From Acidobacteriota bacterium (GTDB taxonomy: Bacteria > Actinomycetota > Thermoleophilia > Gaiellales > Gaiellaceae): a stretch of DNA of 46,822 nt. The stretch's first letter is position 1, and every line of letters starts with the position of its first letter. A program made the translations under genes and the position numbers. The notes under the pieces were generated by a model that worked only from the letters and a program-made list of their open reading frames with translations, searched no databases and was not told the origin of the DNA. Where the stretch lies: the NCBI GenBank assembly GCA_028876365.1, contig JAGWRZ010000026.1:1-46822 (forward strand), given 5' to 3'. This document shows positions 19,861-29,178 of this stretch, in pieces.

Positions 19861-20715
19861 GTGCCCGCGATTCACATCGAAGGGCAGCGCATGCACTACC
19901 TCGACGAGGGCGCGGGCGCGCCCGTCCTCCTCGTGCACGGCGAGCCGACCTTGTCGTACCTCTGGCGCAGGCTCATCCCGCCGCTCGTCGCGCACGGCTA
20001 CCGGGCGGTCGCGCCCGACCTGATCGGCTTCGGCCGCTCCGACAAGCCGGCAGAGGTCGAGTGGTACTCGTACGACCGCCACGTCGCCTCGATCGCCGGC
20101 CTCGCCGATGCGCTCGACCTGCGCGGCATCACGCTCGTCGTCCACGACTGGGGCGGCCCGATCGGCCTTCGGTACGCGGTCGAGCACGAGGAGCGCGTCG
20201 AGCGCCTCGTCGTCCTCGACACCGGAATCGGCGGCGGCCGGCCGCCGAGCGAGCTCTGGCTCCGCTTTCGCGAGGTCGTCCGCGCCCTCGGCGCCGACGT
20301 CGACCCGGTGCGCCTCGTCGAGTCCGGGACGGTCGGCGGGTTGAGCGACGAGGCGCGCGCCGCGTACGCGGAGCCGTTCCCGACCCCGGAGTCGAAGGCG
20401 GGCCTCCGTGCCTTTCCCGAGCTCGTGCCCGCCGAGGCCGGCCATCCGAACGCGGAGCCGATGAACCGCGTGCGCGACGCTCTTCGCTCGTGGACGAAGC
20501 CGGCGCTCGTCGTCTGGGGTGCGCAGGACGCCGTCCTCCCGTCCGCGCTCGCGCACGCGTTCGCCGACCTCGTCCCCGGCGCAGGCGACCCGGTCGTCCT
20601 CGAGGGCGCAGGGCACTTCCTGCAGGAGGACCGGCCCGACGAGCTGGCGGAGGCGATCCTCCGCTTTCTGCCGCGCGGTCTACAGTTGACGGAAGGCGAT
20701 GGACGTCTCCCGTGA
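19861..20715 (+). CDS. Alpha/beta hydrolase, haloalkane-dehalogenase-like
   Basis: LLVHGEPTLSYLWRRLIPPLVAHGYRAVAPDLIGFGRSDKP ... LVVHDWGGPIGLRYA; nucleophile elbow carries Asp (HDWGG); GTG start. Confidence 0.8.
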   Translation: MPAIHIEGQRMHYLDEGAGAPVLLVHGEPTLSYLWRRLIPPLVAHGYRAVAPDLIGFGRSDKPAEVEWYSYDRHVASIAGLADALDLRGITLVVHDWGGPIGLRYAVEHEERVERLVVLDTGIGGGRPPSELWLRFREVVRALGADVDPVRLVESGTVGGLSDEARAAYAEPFPTPESKAGLRAFPELVPAEAGHPNAEPMNRVRDALRSWTKPALVVWGAQDAVLPSALAHAFADLVPGAGDPVVLEGAGHFLQEDRPDELAEAILRFLPRGLQLTEGDGRLP

Positions 20716-22399
20716 CTTCCGGCTCGGCGCCGGCATCCTCGCGGCCGAGCTCGCGCTGAGCGGCGCCTACTTCCTCGTCTCGAGCACGAACGCCCAGGAC
20801 GCGATCTACGAGCTCTTCGGCGGCGGCTGCGTTCTCGCCGTCGCCTGGTCGATCCGGCACGTCGGCCCTCGCTCGCGCCTTCCGTGGATCGTGTTCGGGA
20901 TCGGGAACGTGCTGTTCGTCGCCGGCGACATCGCGTTCGACATCTCCCCGAACGCGACGCCGCCCGCGACCGCCGACTATCTCTATCTGATCGCCTACCC
21001 GCTCTTCGCCGCGCTGCCGGTGATGCTCGTCGTCTCGTCCGGGAGCCATCGCCGGATCGGCGCGCTCACCGATGCGGCGATCGTCACGCTCGCGTTCGCG
21101 GTCTTCGAGTGGATCTTCGTCATCGAGCCCGCCCTCCACCAGCACTGGCCGCTCGGGGAGCGTGTCGTTCTCGGCGCCCTGTACCCCGCGATGGACATCG
21201 TTCTCCTCGGCGCGTTCGCCGGCTTCTTCGTCTCGCCCGCGTGGCGCTGTCCCTCCTTCGGCTTCCTCGTCGCCGGGGCCGCGAGCCAGCTCGTGGGCGA
21301 CATCGCGAACACGATCGACGGATCGGCGTACTCCGGCGCTTCGTGGATCAACTGGCCGTGGATGGCGTCCTACATCTTCTGGACGGCCGCCGTCCTCCAC
21401 CCGTCGATGCGACGGTTGGCCGGGCCCGCGCGTGAACCGGATACCCCCATCGGCCGCTGGCGCCTCGCCGCGCTCTTCGGCGCTCTCCTGACCGTCCCGG
21501 TCGCCCGCCTCGTCGCGGACGCCGACCACAGGATGATCGGCGTCTGGGTCGTCGGCACCCTGCAGGCGGCGATCGCGGTGCTCGTCGTCGCGCGGATGGG
21601 AATGATCCTGCGCTCGGTCGACCGCATCCGCGGCCGCCTCGCCGAGCAGAACGAGGAGCTCGTGCAGGCCGACCGTCTCAAGGACGAGTTCATCGCGCTC
21701 GTGTCTCACGACCTGCGCACGCCGCTGACGTCGATCATCGGCTACGTCGAGCTCGCGCTCGACGAGGACGGCTCCGAGCCGCTCGACGCCGAGCGGCGAC
21801 GTTACATCGAGGTCGTGGCGCGCAGCTCCGACCGGCTCCTCCGGCTCGTCGACGACCTGCTGCTCGCCGCACGGCTCCAGTCCGGCCGATTCGTGCTCAA
21901 CGTCGACGAGACCGACCTCGAGTCGATCGCCGCGGACGCTCTCGACGAGATGCATGCGCGCGCCCAGCGAAAGGGCGTCTCGCTCTTCCTCGCCTGCGAC
22001 GGCCCGGTCCGCGTCGAGGCCGACCGGCGGCGCATCCTGCAGCTGCTCGACAACCTCGTCGGCAACGCGGTCAAGTTCACGCCGGAGGGCGGCCGCATCG
22101 AGCTGCGCGTCGAGCGGACGCTCGCGGGCGCGGCCATCGAGGTGTGCGATACCGGCATCGGCCTCACCGAGGGCGACGAGGAGCGCATCTTCGACCGCTT
22201 CTACCGCTCGCCGAGCGCGGTGGCCGAGCACGTGCCCGGGACCGGCCTCGGCCTTTTCATCGCCCGGGCGATCGCCGAGCACCACGGTGGGAGTCTCAGC
22301 GCGCGTGGGCGCGAGGAAGGCGGCAGCATCTTCAGGCTGGAGCTGCCGACGGCGGCCCCGCACACGGCCGACGACCCGGAGACGGAGCTCGTGGCATGA
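20699..22399 (+). CDS. Membrane sensor histidine kinase
   Basis: 566 aa; multi-TM N-terminus; H-box FIALVSHDLRTPLTSIIGYVELAL; N box LLDNLVGNAVKFTPEGG; G boxes GIGLTEGDEERIFDRFYR, GTGLGLFIARAI. Confidence 0.95.
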   Translation: MDVSRDFRLGAGILAAELALSGAYFLVSSTNAQDAIYELFGGGCVLAVAWSIRHVGPRSRLPWIVFGIGNVLFVAGDIAFDISPNATPPATADYLYLIAYPLFAALPVMLVVSSGSHRRIGALTDAAIVTLAFAVFEWIFVIEPALHQHWPLGERVVLGALYPAMDIVLLGAFAGFFVSPAWRCPSFGFLVAGAASQLVGDIANTIDGSAYSGASWINWPWMASYIFWTAAVLHPSMRRLAGPAREPDTPIGRWRLAALFGALLTVPVARLVADADHRMIGVWVVGTLQAAIAVLVVARMGMILRSVDRIRGRLAEQNEELVQADRLKDEFIALVSHDLRTPLTSIIGYVELALDEDGSEPLDAERRRYIEVVARSSDRLLRLVDDLLLAARLQSGRFVLNVDETDLESIAADALDEMHARAQRKGVSLFLACDGPVRVEADRRRILQLLDNLVGNAVKFTPEGGRIELRVERTLAGAAIEVCDTGIGLTEGDEERIFDRFYRSPSAVAEHVPGTGLGLFIARAIAEHHGGSLSARGREEGGSIFRLELPTAAPHTADDPETELVA

Positions 22400-22758
22400 C
22401 GGCCACCGTGCTCGTCGCCGAGGACGACGAGGACATCCTCCTCCTCGTCACGACTCGCCTCCAGCGCGACGGCTACGACGTCGTCACCGCCCGCAGCGGC
22501 GCCGAGGCGCTCGAGCTCGTGCGCGAGCGCCGACCGGCGCTCGCCGTGCTCGACATCGGCATGCCGCCGCCGGACGGCCTCGAGGTCGTGCGGCAGATCC
22601 GCGGCGATGCCGAGCTGCGCGCGATGCGGCTTCTCCTGCTCACCGCGAAGGCGCAGGAGTCGGACGTGCGGCGCGGCCTCGAGGCCGGCGCCGACGCCTA
22701 TCTCAGCAAGCCGTTCTCGCCGGCGGACCTCTCCGCGCGCGTGCGGGCGTTGCTCTAG
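22396..22758 (+). CDS. Single-domain response regulator receiver
   Basis: MTATVLVAEDDEDILLLVTTRL...ALAVLDIGMPPPDG...LLTAK...DAYLSKPF; ATG overlaps the kinase stop. Confidence 0.94.
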   Translation: MTATVLVAEDDEDILLLVTTRLQRDGYDVVTARSGAEALELVRERRPALAVLDIGMPPPDGLEVVRQIRGDAELRAMRLLLLTAKAQESDVRRGLEAGADAYLSKPFSPADLSARVRALL

Positions 22759-23465
22759 GCCGTCGGCTTCGGCGGCGGCGCGGTGTAGCGATAGCCGAAG
22801 CCGCGCACGGTCTCGATCGGCACCGCGTCGGGGGCATCCGGTTCGAGCTTGCGCCGCAGGTAGCCGATGTAGAGCTTGACCTGGTCTCCGCCGACGCCGT
22901 AGGTGTCGCCCCAGACGAGCTCGAGCAGCTGCTCGCGGCTCAGCACCTGGCGCGGATTGCGGACGAACGTCGAGAGGAGCCGGAACTCGAGCGGCGTCAG
23001 CTGCACGTCGCGGCTTCCGACGGTGACGCGGTGCTGGCCCCAGTCGATCGTCAGGTACCCGTCGCCGTACGAGTCCGCCTCGCGCGAGCGGTCGCCGCGC
23101 GAGGCCCGTCGGAGGAGCGCCTGCACGCGGGCGATCAGCTCCTGCTTGCCGAACGGCTTGACGACGTAGTCGTCGGCCCCCGCGTGCAGGCCGCGGACGC
23201 GCTCCAGCTCGTCTGCGCGCGCGGTGAGCATGAGGACGGGCACGTCGGACATGTCGCGGATGCGGTCGAGCATCTGCCAGCCGTCGAGCTCGGGCATGGA
23301 GACGTCGAGGATGACGAGGTCGGGGCGCTGCGCGTGGAACTCGCGGAGGCCGTCGCGCCCGTCGGGGGCCTCGAACACGACCGCTCCGGCGCGCTCGAGG
23401 AGCGTCCGGACGAGCGAGCGGATGTCGTCGTCGTCGTCGACGACCAGGACCCGGGCGGCGGTCAT
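22755..23465 (-). CDS. OmpR/PhoB-family response regulator
   Basis: Receiver VLVVDDDDDIR...LVILDVSMPELDG plus winged helix VQLTPLEFRLLSTFVRNPRQVLSREQLLELVWGD...VRGFGYRY. Confidence 0.95.
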   Translation of the reverse strand: MTAARVLVVDDDDDIRSLVRTLLERAGAVVFEAPDGRDGLREFHAQRPDLVILDVSMPELDGWQMLDRIRDMSDVPVLMLTARADELERVRGLHAGADDYVVKPFGKQELIARVQALLRRASRGDRSREADSYGDGYLTIDWGQHRVTVGSRDVQLTPLEFRLLSTFVRNPRQVLSREQLLELVWGDTYGVGGDQVKLYIGYLRRKLEPDAPDAVPIETVRGFGYRYTAPPPKPTA

Positions 23466-23524
23466 ACCGATTTCATACCACGCTCAGCCGCCGTTCCCTC
23501 GGGCCTGGACGATGTTTCCGGCCT

Positions 23525-23884
23525 GTGGCGACCATCCTGATCGTCGATCCTGATCCGGCCAACCGGTCGCTGCTCGAGCTTCTCGTCTTGCGGCTCGGTC
23601 ATCGACCGATCGGCCAGCGCGAGCTGACCGAGGGCGAGGAGCCCGACCTGATGCTGCTCGAGCCGGCCTCCGAACCGGGTCTGCGGCTTGCCCACCGGTT
23701 GCGGCAACGGCTCCTGCGGCTGCCGATCCTCTGCGTCAGTATCGAGCCGCCTGGCGAGGACACGTCCAGCCTGGACGCGGTCGACTACGTGATGAAGCCG
23801 TTTCGCCGGTCGACCCTCGAGCATGCGCTCGAGCGGGCTCTGATCCAGTCGCGAGACGGCGAAGAGGTTCGGCAAACGGCATAG
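23525..23884 (+). CDS. Stand-alone degenerate receiver-domain protein (pseudo-receiver)
   Basis: GTG start; MATILIVDPDPANRSLLELL...EPDLMLLEPASEPG...PILCVSIEPPG...DYVMKPFRRSTLEHALERAL; receiver fold motifs retained but phospho-acceptor position is Glu. Confidence 0.8.
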   Translation: MATILIVDPDPANRSLLELLVLRLGHRPIGQRELTEGEEPDLMLLEPASEPGLRLAHRLRQRLLRLPILCVSIEPPGEDTSSLDAVDYVMKPFRRSTLEHALERALIQSRDGEEVRQTA

Positions 23885-23912
23885 GCCGGGTGCGTTCCCC
23901 CGCGCGCCCGGC
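23885..23912. terminator. Hairpin between the convergent pseudo-receiver and korB genes
   Basis: gccggg (23885-23890) and cccggc (23907-23912) plus inner GCG/CGC pairing; located in the 37-bp convergent intergenic space. Confidence 0.45.
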
Positions 23913-23921
23913 TTAGGCCCA

Positions 23922-24914
23922 CTAGCCGATATCCCAGGTCTCGCCGCTGTGGAGCAGCGCGGCGAGGTCTCCTTCGCCGCGTTTCGCCGTCGCGGTCGCG
24001 AGCTGCTCGGCCATCAGATCGTCGTAGACGGGCCGCTCGACGTCGCGGAAGACGCCGACGGGGGTGCCGCCGAGCGAGTCCTGCGTCACGCGCGAGAGCG
24101 CAAAGGCGAGCGCCGCGCTCTCGTGGCGGGCGTCGTGGACGAGAACGCCGTCCTCGGCCGCGTCGCACACCTCGATCGACCCGTCCGAGCGCTGGCGCAG
24201 CGCCTTCTCGCCGCCCGCTCCCCAGGTGATCGGCTCACCGTCGCGGAGCGGGATGCGATTGGCTCCGTCCTTGTCGTCGCGGACGAACGCGAAGGCGTCG
24301 TCGTTGAAGATCGGGCAGTTCTGGAAGATCTCGACGAAGGCGCTGCCGCGATGCTCGGCCGCAGCGCGGAGCACCGCCGTCATTCCGGCCTTGTCGGTGT
24401 CGATCGCACGCGCGACGAAGGTCGCCTCGGCGCCGATCGCGAGCGAGAGCGGGTTGAAGGGCCAGTCGAGCGATCCCATCGGCGTCGACTTCGTCACCTT
24501 GCCGAGCTCGCTCGTCGGCGAGTACTGCCCCTTCGTCAAGCCGTAGATGCGGTTGTTGAAGAGGAGGATCTTCACGTTGACGTTGCGTCTCAGCGCATGG
24601 ATGAGATGGTTGCCGCCGATCGAGAGCGCGTCGCCGTCGCCGGTGACGACCCAGACGGAGAGGTCGGGCCGCGTCGTGGCGAGCCCGGTCGCGATCGCCG
24701 GCGCGCGCCCGTGGATCGAGTGCATCCCGTACGTGTTCATGTAGTAGGGGAAGCGCGCGGCGCAGCCGATGCCCGAGACGAAGACGGTGTTCTCGCGCTC
24801 GATGCCGAGCTCCGGCATGAACGACTGCATCGCGGCGAGGATCGCGTAGTCGCCGCAGCCGGGGCACCAGCGAACCTCTTGATCGGTCCTGAAGTCCTTT
24901 GCGGTGAGCGTCAT
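23922..24914 (-). CDS. korB: 2-oxoacid:ferredoxin oxidoreductase beta subunit
   Basis: VRWCPGCGDYAILAAMQ, VSGIGCAARFPYYMNTYGMHSIHGRAPAIATGLA, TPP motif GDGDALSIGGNHLIHALRRN. Confidence 0.93.
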   Translation of the reverse strand: MTLTAKDFRTDQEVRWCPGCGDYAILAAMQSFMPELGIERENTVFVSGIGCAARFPYYMNTYGMHSIHGRAPAIATGLATTRPDLSVWVVTGDGDALSIGGNHLIHALRRNVNVKILLFNNRIYGLTKGQYSPTSELGKVTKSTPMGSLDWPFNPLSLAIGAEATFVARAIDTDKAGMTAVLRAAAEHRGSAFVEIFQNCPIFNDDAFAFVRDDKDGANRIPLRDGEPITWGAGGEKALRQRSDGSIEVCDAAEDGVLVHDARHESAALAFALSRVTQDSLGGTPVGVFRDVERPVYDDLMAEQLATATAKRGEGDLAALLHSGETWDIG

Positions 24915-26758
24915 TGGTCCGCCAGCGCCTCGATCGCCCGCGCCACCTCGGCCGCGCGCAGCGGCAGGCCGCGAACCCGGTTGTAGCCGACCGCGTCGAC
25001 GAGGAACTCCGCGCGCACGAGCTTCAGCAGCTGTCCGAGGTTCATCTCCGGCACGAGCACCTTGTCGTAGCGCCGCAGCACCTCGCCCGTATTGCGCGGG
25101 AACGGATTGAGGTGCCGCAGGTGCGCGTGCGCGACCGCGCGGCCGTTCTGCCGGACGCGCCGGCATGCCGCCGCGATCGGGCCGTACGTCCCGCCCCACC
25201 CGAGGACGAGGATGCGCGCGTCGCCGCTCGGGTCGTCGACCTCGAGCTCTGGGATGTCACCTGCGATGCCCGCCACCTTCTGCGCGCGGAGCCGCGTCAT
25301 CAGATCGTGGTTGTCGGGATCGTACGACACGTTGCCGGTGCGATCCGCCTTCTCGAGGCCGCCGATGCGATGCTCGAGCCCCGGCGTGCCCGGTACCGCC
25401 CACGGCCGCGCGAGCGTCTGCTCGTCGCGCAGGTACGGGAGGAACTGGTCGCCGTCGTTCGGCTTCGTCGCGAGCCTCGTCGAGATGTCGGGCAGCGTGC
25501 CCACGTCAGGAAGGAGCCACGGCTCGGATCCGTTCGCGAGATACGCGTCGGAGAGGAGATAGACGGGCGTCCGGTACTTGAGCGCGAGGCGGCACGCCTC
25601 GATCGCCGCGTCGAAGCAGTCGGAGGGCGAGCGCGCGGCCACGACCGGCACCGGCGACTCCGAGTTGCGCCCGAACAGGACCATGAGCAGGTCGCCCTGC
25701 TCCGGCTTCGTCGGCATCCCGGTGGCGGGACCGGCGCGCTGGATGTCGCAGATGACGAGCGGGAGCTCGAGCATGATCGCGAGGCCGATCGTCTCCGCCT
25801 TCAGCACGACCCCGGGGCCGGCCGAGGTCGTCACGCCGAGCGAGCCGCCGAATGCGGCGCCGACGGCGGCTCCCGCGGCGGCGATCTCGTCCTCCGCCTG
25901 GAACGTCCGCACGCCGAAGTTCTTGTAGCCCGCGAGCTCCTCGAGGATCGCGCTCGCCGGCGTGATCGGGTACGCCCCGAGGAAGAGCGGCAGCTTCGCG
26001 AGCTTCGCCGCCGCGACGAGCCCGAGCGAGAGCGCCTGGTTGCCGGTGATGTTCCGGTACGTCCCGGGCTCGAGCTTCGCCGGCTTCACCTCGTAGGTGA
26101 CCGCGAACGTCTCCGTCGTCTCGCCGAACGCGTATCCCGCCTGCAGCGCCTTCACGTTCGCCTCGGCGATCTCCGGCCGCTTCGCGAACTTCGACTCGAG
26201 GAACTCGATCGTCGGGTCGATCGACCGGCCGTACAGCCACGACATGAGGCCGAGCGCGAACATGTTCTTCGAGCGCTCCGCCTCCCGCGGCGTGACGCCG
26301 TCGATGCCCTTGAGCGCGCCGACCGTGAGCGAGGTCAGCGGCACCGAGTGCAGCTGGAACTCGTCGAGCGAGCCGTCCTCGAGCGGGCTCGCCGCGTATC
26401 CGGCCTTCTGCAGGTTGCGGTCGTTGAACGCGTCCGAGTTGACGATCAGCGTCCCGCCCTTCGGCAGGTCCTTGATGTTCGTCTTCAGCGCGGCCGGGTT
26501 CATCGCCACGAGCACGTTCGGCGCGTCGCCCGGCGTGAGGATGTCGAAGTCGGCGAAGTGCACCTGGAAGCCGGAGACTCCGGGGAGGGAGCCGGCCGGC
26601 GCCCGGATCTCCGCGGGGAAGTCGGGGAACGTCGAGATGTCGTTCCCGAGCAGCGCCGTCTCCGAGGTGAACTGCGAGCCGGTCAGCTGCATGCCGTCGC
26701 CCGAGTCGCCCGCGAAGCGGACGATGACCTGTGACAGCTGTTCGACCGGCTTGGCCAA
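24911..26758 (-). CDS. korA: 2-oxoacid:acceptor oxidoreductase alpha subunit (fused gamma-alpha)
   Basis: 615 aa; VIVRFAGDSGDGMQLTGSQF gamma domain, GAYPITPASAILEELA alpha domain; TTG start. Confidence 0.93.
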   Translation of the reverse strand: MAKPVEQLSQVIVRFAGDSGDGMQLTGSQFTSETALLGNDISTFPDFPAEIRAPAGSLPGVSGFQVHFADFDILTPGDAPNVLVAMNPAALKTNIKDLPKGGTLIVNSDAFNDRNLQKAGYAASPLEDGSLDEFQLHSVPLTSLTVGALKGIDGVTPREAERSKNMFALGLMSWLYGRSIDPTIEFLESKFAKRPEIAEANVKALQAGYAFGETTETFAVTYEVKPAKLEPGTYRNITGNQALSLGLVAAAKLAKLPLFLGAYPITPASAILEELAGYKNFGVRTFQAEDEIAAAGAAVGAAFGGSLGVTTSAGPGVVLKAETIGLAIMLELPLVICDIQRAGPATGMPTKPEQGDLLMVLFGRNSESPVPVVAARSPSDCFDAAIEACRLALKYRTPVYLLSDAYLANGSEPWLLPDVGTLPDISTRLATKPNDGDQFLPYLRDEQTLARPWAVPGTPGLEHRIGGLEKADRTGNVSYDPDNHDLMTRLRAQKVAGIAGDIPELEVDDPSGDARILVLGWGGTYGPIAAACRRVRQNGRAVAHAHLRHLNPFPRNTGEVLRRYDKVLVPEMNLGQLLKLVRAEFLVDAVGYNRVRGLPLRAAEVARAIEALADQ

Positions 26759-26783
26759 ACCCTCAGTACAGGTATAGCACCGG

Positions 26784-27257
26784 CTACTCGGCGAGCAGCG
26801 CGTCGAGATCGACGGGCTTCGTCCACATGGTCGGCTTCCCGTCGGCGTCCTCCGGCCACTCCGCCCGCGGCCGGTCGTAGTACAGCTCGACCCCGTTCTG
26901 GTCCGGGTCGCGGAGGTAGAGCGCGACGGAGACGCCGTGGTCGCTCGCGCCGTCGAGCGGGATCCCCGCCGCGAGCACGCGGCGGAGGGCGTCGGCGAGA
27001 GCCTTCCGGTCGGGATAGCGGATGGCGGTGTGGTACAGGCCGGTCGTGTTGCGGGGCGGCGGCCCGCCCCCCTTGGACTCCCACGTGTTCAGCCCGATGT
27101 GATGGTGGTAGCCGCCGGCCGAGATGAAGGCGGCCTCCTCCCCGTAGCGCGCGAAGACGTCGAACCCGAGAACGCCGGCGTAGAAGCCGAGCGCGCGGTC
27201 GAGGTCCGCGACCTTCAGGTGCACGTGGCCGATGTCGACGCGGGGATCGATGGACAT
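26784..27257 (-). CDS. VOC-family (glyoxalase/extradiol-dioxygenase-like) protein
   Basis: DIGHVHLKVADLDRALGFYAGVLGFDV...YHHHIGLNTW...LYLRDPDQNGVELYYDRP. Confidence 0.93.
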   Translation of the reverse strand: MSIDPRVDIGHVHLKVADLDRALGFYAGVLGFDVFARYGEEAAFISAGGYHHHIGLNTWESKGGGPPPRNTTGLYHTAIRYPDRKALADALRRVLAAGIPLDGASDHGVSVALYLRDPDQNGVELYYDRPRAEWPEDADGKPTMWTKPVDLDALLAE

Positions 27258-27721
27258 CAGCCGTCATTGTGCTTCAGCTGCGACTCCTTCCGCTGGGCCT
27301 CCGCCAGGCTGATCGTCCCGCCGCACACCTCGGCGTTGAGCTCGTTCTCGATCCGGTCGACCTCGGCGGCGCGTGGGTACGGCTCCGGCCAGAGGTTCCG
27401 CGGATCGGTCGGGTCGCCGCCGAGCTCGAGGGAGATGAGGTGGTCCTCCTGGTAGAGGGACGCGCTCCCGGGCAGGCCGTAGGCGTGCATCTGCGTCGCC
27501 TTCAGTGCGTTCGTGTACGCGACCGGCGGGCGTACGGTGGCGGTCCAGCCGTGGACGCAGATGGTCGAGCCGATCGTCGCCTGCGTCACGTCCGCGTTCA
27601 GGACGCCGGGGACGCGCGGCAGCACCGCGCCCGTCGAGACGTGGCCGCTTCGGGCGCGCAGGACGAGCGCCAGGACGAGCAGCGCGAGCGCCGCGACGAC
27701 GAGCACGTGCCGGACGGTCAC
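27257..27721 (-). CDS. Secreted/anchored protein with HNH-like motif (DHLISLELGGDPTDPRNLWPE)
   Basis: GTG start; VTVRHVLVVAALALLVLALVL anchor; HNH-like YQEDHLISLELGGDPTDPRNLWPEPYP; ATGA overlap with VOC gene. Confidence 0.75.
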   Translation of the reverse strand: MTVRHVLVVAALALLVLALVLRARSGHVSTGAVLPRVPGVLNADVTQATIGSTICVHGWTATVRPPVAYTNALKATQMHAYGLPGSASLYQEDHLISLELGGDPTDPRNLWPEPYPRAAEVDRIENELNAEVCGGTISLAEAQRKESQLKHNDG

Positions 27722-29151
27722 GCCGCCGACGGTACGGCCCGATCCTCCTTCGTCGCAAGACGCACGTGCAGACACGTCCCGGCGAGCGCCCAGACGACGT
27801 ATGCGACCCACGGGTCGCCGATGACGTCGGTCTGGATCGCGAGGGCGAGGATCGCGGCGAACGCCGCCGCCATCCGCAGCGCGCCCGCGCGCCAGAGCGA
27901 GACGAGGAGGGCGAGCCCCCACGCGATCCAGAGAACCGAGCCGAGGATCCCGAGCTCCGCGCCCATCTCCGTGTAGTTCGACTCGCCCGCCTTGATCGGA
28001 GTGCCGGTTCGCGACGCGGTCTGACCGACGTTGCCGAGGCCGAAGCCCTGCGGATGGTCGAGGACCGTGCGCACGCCGTCCTTCAGGGATGTCCAGTGCT
28101 CGCGCAGCGACGGCTCGTTCTCGGAGAGGGCGTTGCCGCTCGTCGGCGCCGTCGTCGCCTTCGCCACCTTCTGCTGGTAGACGAGATCGGCCTTCGTCCA
28201 GTGCCCGGTCGGCCCGATCGCCGGGAAGACGTGCGCCCACCCAACCGTAACGACGACGGCGGCGGCGGCGAGCGCGAGCGGGCGCCAGTCGCGGGCGGCG
28301 AGCGCGAGCAGGACGAGAGCGCCGGCGAGCGCGAGGAGCGACGAGCGGGAGAACGTCCACAGCAGGCCGGCGAAGGCGAGGGCGGCGAGCGCGAGCGCGA
28401 CGCGGCGGCGCGGCAGCAGCAGGAGCGCGACCACCATCAGGTAGCCGGACGCGAGCGGGCTGAGGAACGTCGACACGAGCCTCCGCAGAAAGTGCTGCTC
28501 GGAGCCCGTGTTGTAGATGAAGTTCTCCGGCAGGCCGGCGACCTTCGGGTTCTCGCCGGTGCCGTGGTAGTCGTAGCCGAGCTGCTTGTGGAAGTAGTCG
28601 ACGACGCCGTTCGTGCGCCACCAGCCGATCGGGACCGCGTAGAGGTCGACGAGGCCGAGCGTGGCGACGAACGCGGCCGTGCCGAGGATCGTCCATCCGA
28701 TCCGGCGCAGCTCGGTGCGGTCGAGAAGGAGTGAACGCCCGAGGAAGTAGGCGCCGACGGGGACGAGATCGTGCTTCGCGGCGAGCGCGACGGCATGCCG
28801 GTCTGCGACGCCGCCGAGCGCAGACTGCGGGATGAGCGCGTACACGACGACGAGCACGCCGTACGCGAGCGCGAGGGCGTCGACGACACGGGGCCGGAAC
28901 GGAAGACGCCGCTCGGCGGCGGCCTTCCGTATCACGCGCGCGAGCGCGACCGCGAGGAGGATCTCCTTCCACGCCGCGATCGCGGTGAGCGTGGACCCGC
29001 GCACGCCGGCGGCATAGAGGGACGCCATCGCGGCGTTGTGGACCGCGAGCCCGACGACGAACGCATAGAGCGCGACGACGGGGCGGCGCCAGACGGATGC
29101 CGCCGCGACGGCGAGGAGCAGCGCGTAGACCACGAGCTCGAGCGCCGTCAC
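27718..29151 (-). CDS. O-antigen ligase (Wzy/WaaL)-like membrane protein
   Basis: 477 aa polytopic; TFSRSSLLALAGALVLLALAARDWRPL and DHPQGFGLGNVG ligase-type region. Confidence 0.8.
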   Translation of the reverse strand: MTALELVVYALLLAVAAASVWRRPVVALYAFVVGLAVHNAAMASLYAAGVRGSTLTAIAAWKEILLAVALARVIRKAAAERRLPFRPRVVDALALAYGVLVVVYALIPQSALGGVADRHAVALAAKHDLVPVGAYFLGRSLLLDRTELRRIGWTILGTAAFVATLGLVDLYAVPIGWWRTNGVVDYFHKQLGYDYHGTGENPKVAGLPENFIYNTGSEQHFLRRLVSTFLSPLASGYLMVVALLLLPRRRVALALAALAFAGLLWTFSRSSLLALAGALVLLALAARDWRPLALAAAAVVVTVGWAHVFPAIGPTGHWTKADLVYQQKVAKATTAPTSGNALSENEPSLREHWTSLKDGVRTVLDHPQGFGLGNVGQTASRTGTPIKAGESNYTEMGAELGILGSVLWIAWGLALLVSLWRAGALRMAAAFAAILALAIQTDVIGDPWVAYVVWALAGTCLHVRLATKEDRAVPSAA

Positions 29152-29178
29152 GGCGGCAAACCTACAACGCGAGGTCGA

